Part shown: one piece after another, positions 42,100-50,169 of the stretch
Layout of the letters: each line of letters starts with the position of its first letter
How positions within the stretch are numbered: the stretch's first letter is position 1
DNA from: an uncultured Roseburia sp.
Lineage (GTDB): Bacteria; Bacillota; Clostridia; Lachnospirales; Lachnospiraceae
Length of the DNA stretch: 55,681 nt
NCBI GenBank assembly: GCA_947567625.1
Contig: CANONN010000020.1
Coordinates: forward strand, 1-55,681
Direction of reading: 5' to 3'
Notes under the pieces: generated by a model
The model's input: the letters and a program-made list of their open reading frames with translations, nothing else
Database searches by the model: none
Told to the model about the DNA's origin: nothing
Program-made: the position numbers and the translations under genes

Positions 42100-44121
42100 T
42101 TATTGACGCTCCATATTGTTACCACAGATTAATTCCGCATCGTAGTGACCTAATGTAAGAACATTGTCATACTCTTTTTCCGAGAGCACACCAAAACCCT
42201 TTCCTTCCAGAGGTATCTCAATGGTTCGCCCGGTCGTGTTCACATAAAAAGTCTGCCCGTCGGCAATCACTCTTGCCTGTATCCCCTCCGGCACACGCAG
42301 GCCGCTTTGCAAGCCAAGATCAGGCGTCAGCTTTGTGATCAGCCATTTTAATAACGCAACGTTTGTTTCGGCCGCCACATAATATGCTTTGCCTTTCCCG
42401 TACTCGTTTACCGAAACCGCACACAAATCTTTGTCGGGAAATGCCGCATACGCCGTTGCGGTTTGAAGTTCCAGCTCTTCATAATAATCTACGTCAATAT
42501 AAAATTCTTCATCTGACGCCACTCTTAACAATTCATGTTTTCCGTTCTCATCCTCCACACATTTCGCATCTTCCGAAAACTCCATCCATTCCGCGCCCGT
42601 TCTGTTAAATGCGGCAACGCGAATACCAAACACATCTTCTAAGCGGCCGGGTCTCGGTGTGGGAAACGCTTGGCTATGTTCATCGACTACAGCGGAGTAC
42701 GCCGTCATAATAACCGTTCCGCCATCTTCTACAAAGCTGCGGATGGCACCCGCCTCTTCCTCCGACATCAGAACATACTGCGGCAGAATCAGCAGCTTGT
42801 AGTCATGCTTCCTGTTTTTCAGGCTGATTACATTATAATCCCGGTTCAGATGAAAAAAGACTTTCTGGATTTCCGTCTTGGTGTGGGAATAAGTCTGTTT
42901 ATAATATCGGGTGCCATATTGCACCACATAATCGTTATCATAACTATACGCCACGGCCACATCGGGAACTGGAACATATGGAAACGCATATTCCTGAAGC
43001 TTCTCCATATCCGCGGCAATCTGCCGATATTCCTTATAATTGACGGTCGGCAGTCCGTCGTGCCCTAAAATACCGGAAAGGTACTGTTCTTCCCCCGCCA
43101 GCATGGTACGCCATGTCCATCCCAAAATCATCTGCGCCCTATTTAACAGGCAGAGCATTGCCATCATCCGCACCGCGCCGTAAGGACCATGATGCCATCC
43201 CTCGCTTCCCGACTGAAATTCGAGCAGCCACATGGGTTTATCCGTTTCCGCAAGTCTTTGATGATAAATACTCATCATGGACTGGTATTTTTCCGAAACC
43301 TGATATCCCGGATAAAATCCCATGCCGGGAAAATCTACAAATTTGTCATAAATACTCAAATAGTCGAAACCGTTTGTCTCGAATTCCGCATAATGGTTCG
43401 AGGAATGTGGAACGCTGATTCCACAGCTTTCCACCGTTTCCTTTAGCTTTATCTTGAAATCTCCAGTCACATCGGCAAAATAGCGGCGCATGTCAAGCCA
43501 TGCCTCAGGCGCGCCCAGATACAATTCGTTTTCCGGGAAAACCACATCATCAAAAGCGGTCAGCCTCCTGCACCAGCGTCTGGTCGCCCATGCATTGTTT
43601 AACTGCTCTACCGTTTTGTATTTGTGCTTTAACCACTGTATAAAACGCTGTCTGCTCTGCGGGGAAAAAGATTTTGCTCCGCTTCCGATTTCATTGCACA
43701 AGCCAAACGCAAACAATCCGGAATGATTTTTATAACGATTTACCAAAACTTCCGCAAAACGCAGCGCATAATACTGGTACGCGGGGTCGGCAACATCTTC
43801 CATATAACGGTGGATGCTTGGCTGCATCCCGCCGCCTTTGCTGTAAATATTACAGCCTGGACACAGCTTATGCACCCATACTGGCGCCGGGCGCATAGAC
43901 ACGTCCACCACTACGCCGATGCCCGCTTCGGCAAACAAATCCATACATTCGTCAAACCATGCAAAGTTGTATTGTCCCTCCTCCGGCTCGAAACTGTCCC
44001 AGCACAAATGCCCGACGCGCACCGCGCTAAAGCCTGCCTGCTTCATTAACGTGATATCTGTTTTCCAACGTTCCTTATCCCAGTCATGGGGATGATAATT
44101 TGCCCCGATATAAAGCGCCAT
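42100..44121 (-). CDS. GH42 beta-galactosidase
   Basis: 673 residues from ATG 44121 (GGAGGG upstream). Domain A is a TIM barrel (about 1-380) with the acid/base Glu in FGLCNEIG and the nucleophile Glu in MWLLEFQSG. A trimerisation domain (about 390-590, LPQYVLMSEEEAGAIRSFVE) and a small beta domain follow. There is no signal peptide, so it works in the cytoplasm, probably on galactose side chains released from rhamnogalacturonan-I. The Zn-binding Cys cluster of classical GH42 is absent, unlike the second GH42 gene at 45.4 kb. First gene of the operon with PL11 (41 bp gap) and PL4. Confidence 0.9.
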   Translation of the reverse strand: MALYIGANYHPHDWDKERWKTDITLMKQAGFSAVRVGHLCWDSFEPEEGQYNFAWFDECMDLFAEAGIGVVVDVSMRPAPVWVHKLCPGCNIYSKGGGMQPSIHRYMEDVADPAYQYYALRFAEVLVNRYKNHSGLFAFGLCNEIGSGAKSFSPQSRQRFIQWLKHKYKTVEQLNNAWATRRWCRRLTAFDDVVFPENELYLGAPEAWLDMRRYFADVTGDFKIKLKETVESCGISVPHSSNHYAEFETNGFDYLSIYDKFVDFPGMGFYPGYQVSEKYQSMMSIYHQRLAETDKPMWLLEFQSGSEGWHHGPYGAVRMMAMLCLLNRAQMILGWTWRTMLAGEEQYLSGILGHDGLPTVNYKEYRQIAADMEKLQEYAFPYVPVPDVAVAYSYDNDYVVQYGTRYYKQTYSHTKTEIQKVFFHLNRDYNVISLKNRKHDYKLLILPQYVLMSEEEAGAIRSFVEDGGTVIMTAYSAVVDEHSQAFPTPRPGRLEDVFGIRVAAFNRTGAEWMEFSEDAKCVEDENGKHELLRVASDEEFYIDVDYYEELELQTATAYAAFPDKDLCAVSVNEYGKGKAYYVAAETNVALLKWLITKLTPDLGLQSGLRVPEGIQARVIADGQTFYVNTTGRTIEIPLEGKGFGVLSEKEYDNVLTLGHYDAELICGNNMERQ

Positions 44122-44174
44122 TTTCCCTCCGTTCTGAAGTATCACAAAATTCACTTCCAGTTTCTTATTCTAAA

Positions 44175-44180
44175 ATTATA
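44175..44180 (-). promoter_or_regulatory. -10 box of the GH42-PL11-PL4 operon
   Basis: TATAAT on the minus strand, about 55 nt before ATG 44121. The best upstream hexamer, TTGAAA, is only 15 bp away, so the promoter looks activator-dependent. The divergent AraC gene is the natural candidate. Confidence 0.5.
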
Positions 44181-44256
44181 GCAAAATCTACCCTCTTTCA
44201 AATGGCTCAAATCCACTAAATGATGTCAAAAAATGTTTTCGGAACAGGCAAAACCA

Positions 44257-44285
44257 TTGCCAAAAAGGTAATTCGGACTTATAAT
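44257..44285 (+). promoter_or_regulatory. Sigma-A promoter abutting the AraC start codon
   Basis: TTGCCA (44257-44262), exactly 17 bp, TATAAT (44280-44285). The predicted transcript start is at 44291-44293, coincident with ATG 44292. Confidence 0.6.
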
Positions 44286-44291
44286 AAATGC

Positions 44292-45089
44292 ATGAATAAT
44301 ATTACGTTTAAAAACATTACTCTCAATCTTGTTCTTGCATTGCAGGCCACGCATGAGAAAGACTGGTATGAGAGCAAAAACAATGAATATTACGATTTAT
44401 GGGTCGTGACAGAAGGTGAGTTTCACGTAGAATATCAGGGAACATCATATCTTCTTCAGAAATATGACGCATTTCTTTTTTACCCTGACATTCTCTGCAA
44501 AACTTACAGTGTGTCCGACAAATGTTCTTTCCTCTTTTTGCATTTTGATGCAATGATCGGAACGAATCATCACGCGCTGCACCTCTTTCCATCGGACGGT
44601 TTTATTTCACGAAAAAGCGCTTTTAAAGAATTGTCGCTGCTACGCGCGTCTTTCACACACTACTCTAAAAATGAACCGTTTTCGGAACTATTATTAATCG
44701 GAAGCCTGATGACCGTCCTTTCCAGACAGATGGCCGACAAACTCAATCAGCCGCTTCCTCTTACGGATTCTGCCAAAACCCGGCCCACCCTTTCCAATCT
44801 AAACCCCGTTTTCATTTATATCAACCACCATATCATGGAACCGATTTCTATTCATGAACTGGCCCGTATTGCAAATCTGTCGGAACAATATTTCATTAAA
44901 TATTTTAAAAAGGCAATGGGTGTCACACCAGCCAGCTATGTCAACGATTTAAAGATGAAAATTGCGTTGGAGCTCGTTTCCAAAAACAAATACTCCGTCA
45001 AAGAAATTTCCCAAAAGCTCGGATACGCCGACCCCTATACTTTTTCCAAAGCATTTAAACGCACCTATGGCGTTGCCCAACAAAAATAG
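44292..45089 (+). CDS. AraC-family regulator of the rhamnogalacturonan operon
   Basis: 265 residues from ATG 44292. The cupin sensor (YDLWVVTEGEFHVEYQGTSY, YDAFLFYPDI) is followed by an HTH region (ISIHELARIANLSEQYFIKY, VKEISQKLGYADPYTFSKAF). No ribosome site is visible, and the promoter places transcription at or within 2 nt of this ATG, so the mRNA may be leaderless. It is divergent from the GH42-PL11-PL4 operon and most likely activates it with a sugar product as signal. Confidence 0.85.
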   Translation: MNNITFKNITLNLVLALQATHEKDWYESKNNEYYDLWVVTEGEFHVEYQGTSYLLQKYDAFLFYPDILCKTYSVSDKCSFLFLHFDAMIGTNHHALHLFPSDGFISRKSAFKELSLLRASFTHYSKNEPFSELLLIGSLMTVLSRQMADKLNQPLPLTDSAKTRPTLSNLNPVFIYINHHIMEPISIHELARIANLSEQYFIKYFKKAMGVTPASYVNDLKMKIALELVSKNKYSVKEISQKLGYADPYTFSKAFKRTYGVAQQK

Positions 45090-45109
45090 ATTTTTGATAT
45101 ACCTTATGC

Positions 45110-45406
45110 TTACTTTTTAATTGCCAGCTTTACTGCCTTGGAGGTTGCCACCTTATAATTTTGATCTGCTTTCACGGTCGCTTTCACATAATAAGTGTCC
45201 GCTTTCTTTGGTGCCTGCCCACTCTTTTGGCTCTCGCATTTTTCTTTGTCACTTTTGTCATCATACTGGTAAGAAAAGTTATTATACTTGTATAACTGCT
45301 GCCGGCATTGAGCACATAGGTGGAATCAAATAAATGATCCATATCCCTAAAATCACTCGGACTTGATTTTTGACGAGTTCTCCAGCTGGAAACAACTATA
45401 CGGTGG
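45110..45406 (-). pseudogene. Remnant of a second PL4 rhamnogalacturonan lyase gene
   Basis: 45110-45262 matches the end of the intact PL4 gene (30253-30420, for example CAGCTTTACTGCCTTGGAGG). 45263-45406 matches an internal catalytic stretch near 32712-32900 (GAATCAAA, CTATACGG). The two parts are in the right order on the minus strand but about 2.3 kb of coding sequence between them, and everything upstream, is gone. Both parts have frameshifts. The left end runs into the stop region of the GH42 gene, which seems to have gained its last ten or so codons from the relic. Confidence 0.75.
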
Positions 45407-47453
45407 ATTCACTTCCTTGACGGAAATCCTTTTCTCTTAACAATACCGCGACATCGTAAGCCCCCAATTTCAGCATATCGCCTGCTGCATAATCCCGACC
45501 GCTCAAAATCTCTGCTCCCGGCTCTTCTACCTGATAGGCCGTCTCGCAGGGATTATGATTCAGCAAAAATAAAAATCTTCCGTTGTTGTTCACCCTTACG
45601 GCTGCCTCTACACCGGGTTCCGTATACGCAGCAGGTTTTAATTCCAGTTTGTCACATATCTCTTTCAGAAAAATTTGATAAAACCCTTCATTTGCCCTTG
45701 TCCCCACATAATAGGCATTTCCTTTTCCGAAACTGTTTTTTGTCAGTACCGGCATCCCGGCATAAAAGTCTTTTTGATACGCACCCAGCATCTTTGCCCC
45801 ACGCAAATGAATCAAATCGCACAGGATGCGCGCCGGAAATGTCTTTTCTCCGTAGGAAAAGAGATTCGCTTCCTCCGCGGGCAGGGCGTCCGTCTCCTCG
45901 ACCCAAATCCCTAAAACGTCTTTTAGTTTCCCGGGATACCCACCGCAGACGACCAAATCATGGTCTTCCACAATACCACTAAAATAAGTCGTTAAAAATG
46001 TCCCTCCTCCCGCAACATATTCTTCGACCTTTTTGTCAAATCCCTCTTTGCACATGTAAAGGAGCGGCGCGATTACCAGCCGATAACCGGAAAGGTCAGT
46101 CTTTACCGAAATCATGTCTACATCATAATTCATATCATAGAGCGCCTTATAGTACTGTTTTATCTCTTCCACATAACTTAGCAACCTGCTCGGCCCTGCC
46201 GAATTTTCCACTGCCCACCAGTTGTCCCAATCAAACACAATCGCTATTTTCGCGTCGGTTCGCGCCCCCAATGTCAAATCCTTTACCTTCTCCTTCAGTT
46301 CGGCGCCGAGTCCGCTTGCTTCCCGAAAGACTCTGGTTTCTCCGTTTCCGACATGATTGATAAAGGCGGTGTGGAACTTTTCACAGGCTCCGATATTCTG
46401 TTTCATCTGGAAAAACATAACGGTATCCGAACCGTGGGCAACCGCCTGATAGCTCCACAAACGCAGGATTCCAGGCCGTTTGAGCTTACAAACCTCCTGC
46501 CAGTTGCTGACGCCCGGCGTCTGCTCCATCAACGCAAACGGCTTTCCATCCTTTAAACCGCGCATCAGATCATGCCGCATGGCGATTTCCGCTGGCCCGT
46601 CATCATAGTTCGGATAATTATCCCATGACACAAAATCAAGGCTGTCTCCCCATTTTTGATAATCAATCGGCTTATAGGCCCCCATGAAGTTTGTGGTAAC
46701 CAAAACATCGGGCATATATTTTTTGACGATTTCTTTTTCCATGTTGAAGCACTCCAACATACCGTCCGAGTTAAACCTCGCATAGTCGAGCGAGATTCCC
46801 TGAAACATGGTCCGAATCCCATTATCCTCAAATTCTTCCGAAAGCATGTTCGGAACTACGACGTCCTCCCAGTCGTACATCGTATGACTCCAGAAATTTA
46901 AGTTCCACACCCGGTTGAGTTCTTCGATTGTACCGTATTTCTTTTGCAGCCAGAGCCGGAACTGTTTTTCACAATTGTCACAATAGCAGATACCGCCGTA
47001 TTCATTTGATATGTGCCATGCGACAATATTATCATAATCCGCATAGCGCTTTGCCAGTTCCTCTACCAGCGCCTTTGCGTATTTCCGGTAAGTGGGACTG
47101 TTTGGGCAGGCATTGTGGCGTCTGCCGTATTTCCTGCGCATGCCGCCTTGTGTAACGCGCAGAATATCAGGATATTTGCGTGCCATCCATGCCGGATGTG
47201 CGCCGGTAGACGTCGCCAGGCAGACATGGATGCTGTATTTTTGCGTCAACTCCATGACTTTATCTAATTTGTCAAAACAATAGCTTGTTTCGTCCGGTTG
47301 CAGCAATGCCCAGTTAAACACATTTAACGTCATAATATTGATGCGCGCTTTTTGCAACAGACGAAAATCATCCTCCCACGTTTCTTCCGGCCATTGCTCC
47401 GGATTGTAATCCCCGCCAAACGGAATCGTTTTTACTTTGTCACACTCTATCAT
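45396..47453 (-). CDS. GH42 beta-galactosidase (classical, Zn-Cys type)
   Basis: 685 residues. The barrel has FGGDYNPEQWPEETW at the start, acid/base Glu in AWHISNEYGG and nucleophile Glu in FALMEQTPG. Cys of HNACPNSP plus CYCDNC form the usual four-Cys zinc site. Domains B and C follow (KIAIVFDWDNWWAVENSAGP, NAYYVGTRANEGF). No signal peptide: cytoplasmic. The normal end is near AYDVAVLLREKD. The last residues (FRQGSESTV) look like read-through into the PL4 relic. GAGGGCGG precedes the ATG. It is expressed from its own promoter. Confidence 0.93.
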   Translation of the reverse strand: MIECDKVKTIPFGGDYNPEQWPEETWEDDFRLLQKARINIMTLNVFNWALLQPDETSYCFDKLDKVMELTQKYSIHVCLATSTGAHPAWMARKYPDILRVTQGGMRRKYGRRHNACPNSPTYRKYAKALVEELAKRYADYDNIVAWHISNEYGGICYCDNCEKQFRLWLQKKYGTIEELNRVWNLNFWSHTMYDWEDVVVPNMLSEEFEDNGIRTMFQGISLDYARFNSDGMLECFNMEKEIVKKYMPDVLVTTNFMGAYKPIDYQKWGDSLDFVSWDNYPNYDDGPAEIAMRHDLMRGLKDGKPFALMEQTPGVSNWQEVCKLKRPGILRLWSYQAVAHGSDTVMFFQMKQNIGACEKFHTAFINHVGNGETRVFREASGLGAELKEKVKDLTLGARTDAKIAIVFDWDNWWAVENSAGPSRLLSYVEEIKQYYKALYDMNYDVDMISVKTDLSGYRLVIAPLLYMCKEGFDKKVEEYVAGGGTFLTTYFSGIVEDHDLVVCGGYPGKLKDVLGIWVEETDALPAEEANLFSYGEKTFPARILCDLIHLRGAKMLGAYQKDFYAGMPVLTKNSFGKGNAYYVGTRANEGFYQIFLKEICDKLELKPAAYTEPGVEAAVRVNNNGRFLFLLNHNPCETAYQVEEPGAEILSGRDYAAGDMLKLGAYDVAVLLREKDFRQGSESTV

Positions 47454-47587
47454 GTTTTATCCGCCCTCCTCTATACACTGTTCTTATCGATCCTGTGGCG
47501 CTTTCTTCGCCACAAGTGACATAAAATACAAGTGTTTGCCGTTATGTTTATAGATAAACCTACAGCAAAAACGATGAAACTCACGAT

Positions 47588-47616
47588 AATATAGTTTTTT
47601 CTTAAGCTTATTGTAA
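47588..47616 (-). promoter_or_regulatory. Sigma-A promoter of the second GH42 gene
   Basis: On the minus strand TTACAA (47616-47611), 17 bp, TATATT (47593-47588). The leader would be about 125 nt. A triple direct repeat lies just upstream. Confidence 0.6.
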
Positions 47617-47655
47617 CTTTTTGCGTGAAAAACAGATATATCAAAAAACGACGCC

Positions 47656-47739
47656 TTATATGAATAAAAGAGACCTGCATTTCTTACATGAATAAAGAAA
47701 CCCGCATTTCTTATATGAACAAAAGAAACCTGCATTTTT
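47656..47739 (-). repeat. Three 27-29 bp direct repeats upstream of the GH42 promoter
   Basis: Three adjacent imperfect copies of TTATATGAATAAAAGA-ACCTGCATTTC (47656-47683, 47684-47710, 47711-47739). There are no spacers, so this is not CRISPR. The position about 40 bp upstream of the -35 box suggests an activator-binding array. The rest of the 47454-47966 gap shows nothing else I can name. Confidence 0.7.
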
Positions 47740-47966
47740 TTTATACCGAAAAATACCGTCTAAGAATTAGATAGAAAAACTCCTTATCGGCTGTTGGCAA
47801 ATACATGCCATTCCAAATCTCTTAGTTTGAGCCAAAAAAATACGGAGCCGACGCATTACGGATAAGAGATACAGCATATAAATCGGTTTCACCAAAAAAC
47901 TGATCTATATTGTATGCTTCCCGCTTAATGCGTCAACCCCGTCTCTGTCATGATCTGCCGGATACA

Positions 47967-48326
47967 CTAAAACGGCAGGCCGCCAAGGCCTCCCATACCA
48001 CCCATACCTCCGGTAATTTTGGACATGGAGCTTGCCGATATTTCTTCCAACTGGCGGAACGCTTCATTTGTCGCCGCCATAATCAAGTCTTCGAGCATTT
48101 CGATGTCATCCGGGTCTACGACCTCTTCCGACAATGTTACTTTTGTGACTTCGCGCTTACCGGAAACTGTCACTTCGACTGCTCCGCCGCCTGCCGTGGC
48201 CGTCACCTCTTTTTCTTCCAGCTCTTTTTGAGCCTCCTCCATCTGGCGCTGCATTTTCTGCGCCTGCTTCATCAAATTACTCATATTTCCCGGCATACCG
48301 CCCGGAAAACCGCCTCTTTTCGCCAT
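47967..48326 (-). CDS. ybaB: YbaB/EbfC family nucleoid-associated protein
   Basis: 119 residues. [20 protein letters not shown], then [15 protein letters not shown] and [16 protein letters not shown] are the YbaB signatures. The protein forms dimers that bind DNA. N- and C-termini are Gly/Met-rich ([11 protein letters not shown]), common in Clostridia. It lies 128 bp downstream of dnaX, as in many bacteria. The gene expected next, recR, is absent. Confidence 0.95.
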   Translation of the reverse strand: MAKRGGFPGGMPGNMSNLMKQAQKMQRQMEEAQKELEEKEVTATAGGGAVEVTVSGKREVTKVTLSEEVVDPDDIEMLEDLIMAATNEAFRQLEEISASSMSKITGGMGGMGGLGGLPF

Positions 48327-48454
48327 TTTCCTACATCCCCCATTTAATCATATTGATTGAATCACTTCTTACTATTTCTGCTGCTTCTTGATTATTGTTT
48401 GTGAATATTTTATATCCTCTTTGGCTCTATTCCATATTTGATTGATTATATGTT

Positions 48455-50023
48455 CTATTGAAAGTCCTCTTCCTCTATATCCATTTGTATCATTTGCTTT
48501 AAATCTACATAGAGATCTGCCGATCGCTGCCGCGAATCATTTTTCCTGATCTCCAGCGCAATCTCTTTTCCGATGCGCTCCAGAATCACTCTTTTTAATT
48601 CATCCTGACAGGCGGAACGGTTTTCCTTTACATATTCGTAAGCATTGGCATCTTCATATACCAGCATCAACTCACCGTCCGCTCCCAGAGAGCACAGTGC
48701 GCTTCTGAAATAATTGCGGCTGATTCCCGGCAATTGTCCGATGATACCGTTCCAGTTCGCGATCACTTGGTTAATGTCATCAGGAACAGCCCTTGGCAGC
48801 TCGGGTTTCGCCGCCAGTGTTTTGTCTTTCTCCACCTTCTGCCCGACAGTCTGCGGAACAATTGCAATACCTTTTTCTATTTTCTTCTCGAGGCTGTCCA
48901 CGCGGTCCGCCAAAGACGATAGATCCTTTTCCATTTCCGGCCTGCACAGCTTTATGAGGGCAATTTCGATTAAGATTCTCTTTTGTGACGCAAATTTGAT
49001 CTCGCCGCCCAACTCGGATAAAATGCGGATATAGCGCATCAGTATTTGTGCATCGATCATACGCGCCTCTTCTTTTAACAGCGCCAGATTTTCCGCAGAA
49101 ATATCCAACACATCTTCCATGTCATCGGAACCTTGCACCAACATAAGATTGCGCAGATACCAGGTAAAATCCGTGACAAACTGTCCCAATTCCCTGCCCT
49201 CTGCCACCAGCTCATCCACGACGCCAATCGTGCCGGTAACGTTTTTGTCCAGGATATGGCGAAGCAAACGACTGAAAATCTCTGTGTCAACGGCTCCAAG
49301 TGTTTCCAAAACCTTATCGTATGTCAATTCTTGGCCAAGATAAAAAGCAATACACTGATCTAAGAGGCTGAGCGCATCGCGCATCGCACCGTCGGCCGCC
49401 TTTGCCACATAGCGGAGGGCTTTCTCTTCCACCGTGATTTGCTCCTTTTCCATCAGCTCCCGCAGACGCCCGACTATCGTTTCGACTGAAATTCTGCGAA
49501 AATCATAGCGCTGACAGCGCGACAAGATGGTGACCGGAATCTTGTGCGCTTCCGTGGTCGCCAGAATAAATATCACATAGGAAGGCGGTTCTTCCAAGGT
49601 CTTTAACAGTGCATTAAATGCCCCTATCGAAAGCATATGCACCTCATCAATAATATAAACCTTATATTTGCCTTCGGTGGGATGATACTCGACTTCTTCG
49701 CGTATCTGGCGGATATTGTCCACACCGTTATTCGACGCCGCGTCGATCTCTATGACATTCATAGAAGTGCCCGCCGCAATCGCCCGGCAGACAGCACATT
49801 CCCCGCACGGACTCCCGTCCGCCGGGTGTTCACAGTTTACCGCTTTTGCAAATATCTTGGCGATCGTCGTCTTGCCTGTCCCGCGCGTGCCGCAGAACAG
49901 GTAAGCGTGACCGATGCGTTCCGCTTTGATCTGATTCTTTAAAGTTGTGACAATATGTTCCTGCCCCTTGACATCTTCAAATTCCTGTGGCCGAAACTTG
50001 CGATACAACGCCATATATGACAT
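48455..50023 (-). CDS. dnaX: DNA polymerase III subunit gamma/tau
   Basis: 522 residues from ATG 50023 (GGAAGG 8 nt upstream). MALYRKFRPQEF, Walker A GTRGTGKTTIAK, four zinc-binding Cys (CEHP, CGECAVC), Walker B VYIIDEVHMLS and sensor ATTEAHKIPVTILSRCQR are all present. The tau-type C-terminus is short (to 522). It loads the beta clamp. No slippery A-run for a gamma frameshift was recognised. Confidence 0.97.
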   Translation of the reverse strand: MSYMALYRKFRPQEFEDVKGQEHIVTTLKNQIKAERIGHAYLFCGTRGTGKTTIAKIFAKAVNCEHPADGSPCGECAVCRAIAAGTSMNVIEIDAASNNGVDNIRQIREEVEYHPTEGKYKVYIIDEVHMLSIGAFNALLKTLEEPPSYVIFILATTEAHKIPVTILSRCQRYDFRRISVETIVGRLRELMEKEQITVEEKALRYVAKAADGAMRDALSLLDQCIAFYLGQELTYDKVLETLGAVDTEIFSRLLRHILDKNVTGTIGVVDELVAEGRELGQFVTDFTWYLRNLMLVQGSDDMEDVLDISAENLALLKEEARMIDAQILMRYIRILSELGGEIKFASQKRILIEIALIKLCRPEMEKDLSSLADRVDSLEKKIEKGIAIVPQTVGQKVEKDKTLAAKPELPRAVPDDINQVIANWNGIIGQLPGISRNYFRSALCSLGADGELMLVYEDANAYEYVKENRSACQDELKRVILERIGKEIALEIRKNDSRQRSADLYVDLKQMIQMDIEEEDFQ

Positions 50024-50057
50024 AACATAAACCTTCCATGTTTCCAACAATCCATGA

Positions 50058-50083
50058 GAAAAACGCTGCTCTTGCGTTTTTTC
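50058..50083 (-). terminator. Intrinsic terminator downstream of the phosphofructokinase gene
   Basis: GAAAAAACGC pairs with GCGTTTTTC around AAGAGCA, followed by T-rich sequence on the minus strand. It falls between pfk and dnaX. Confidence 0.6.
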
Positions 50084-50084
50084 G

Positions 50085-50168
50085 GTGTGAGAAAGGCGCT
50101 GTTTTTGCGCCGTAGAAAATCTTCGCGAAGCAGCCTCTGCCGCATGCGATTAGATTTTCTTCTCACAC
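50085..50168. repeat. Nested palindrome between pfk and dnaX
   Basis: Outer arms GTGTGAGAA and TTCTCACAC enclose GAAAATCT/AGATTTTC and GGCGC/GCGCC stems. This forms a cloverleaf-like fold of 84 nt. It could be a repeat element or a small structured RNA. It lacks the conserved SRP RNA loop bases. Confidence 0.5.
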
Positions 50169-50169
50169 T

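Noticed and set aside
47656-47739. Triple repeat as a mini-CRISPR
   Set aside because: The copies abut without spacers and lie in a promoter region.
50024-50169. Small SRP (scr/4.5S) RNA upstream of dnaX
   Set aside because: The position fits Bacillus, but the conserved GGTCCGGAAGGAAGCAG-type loop is absent.
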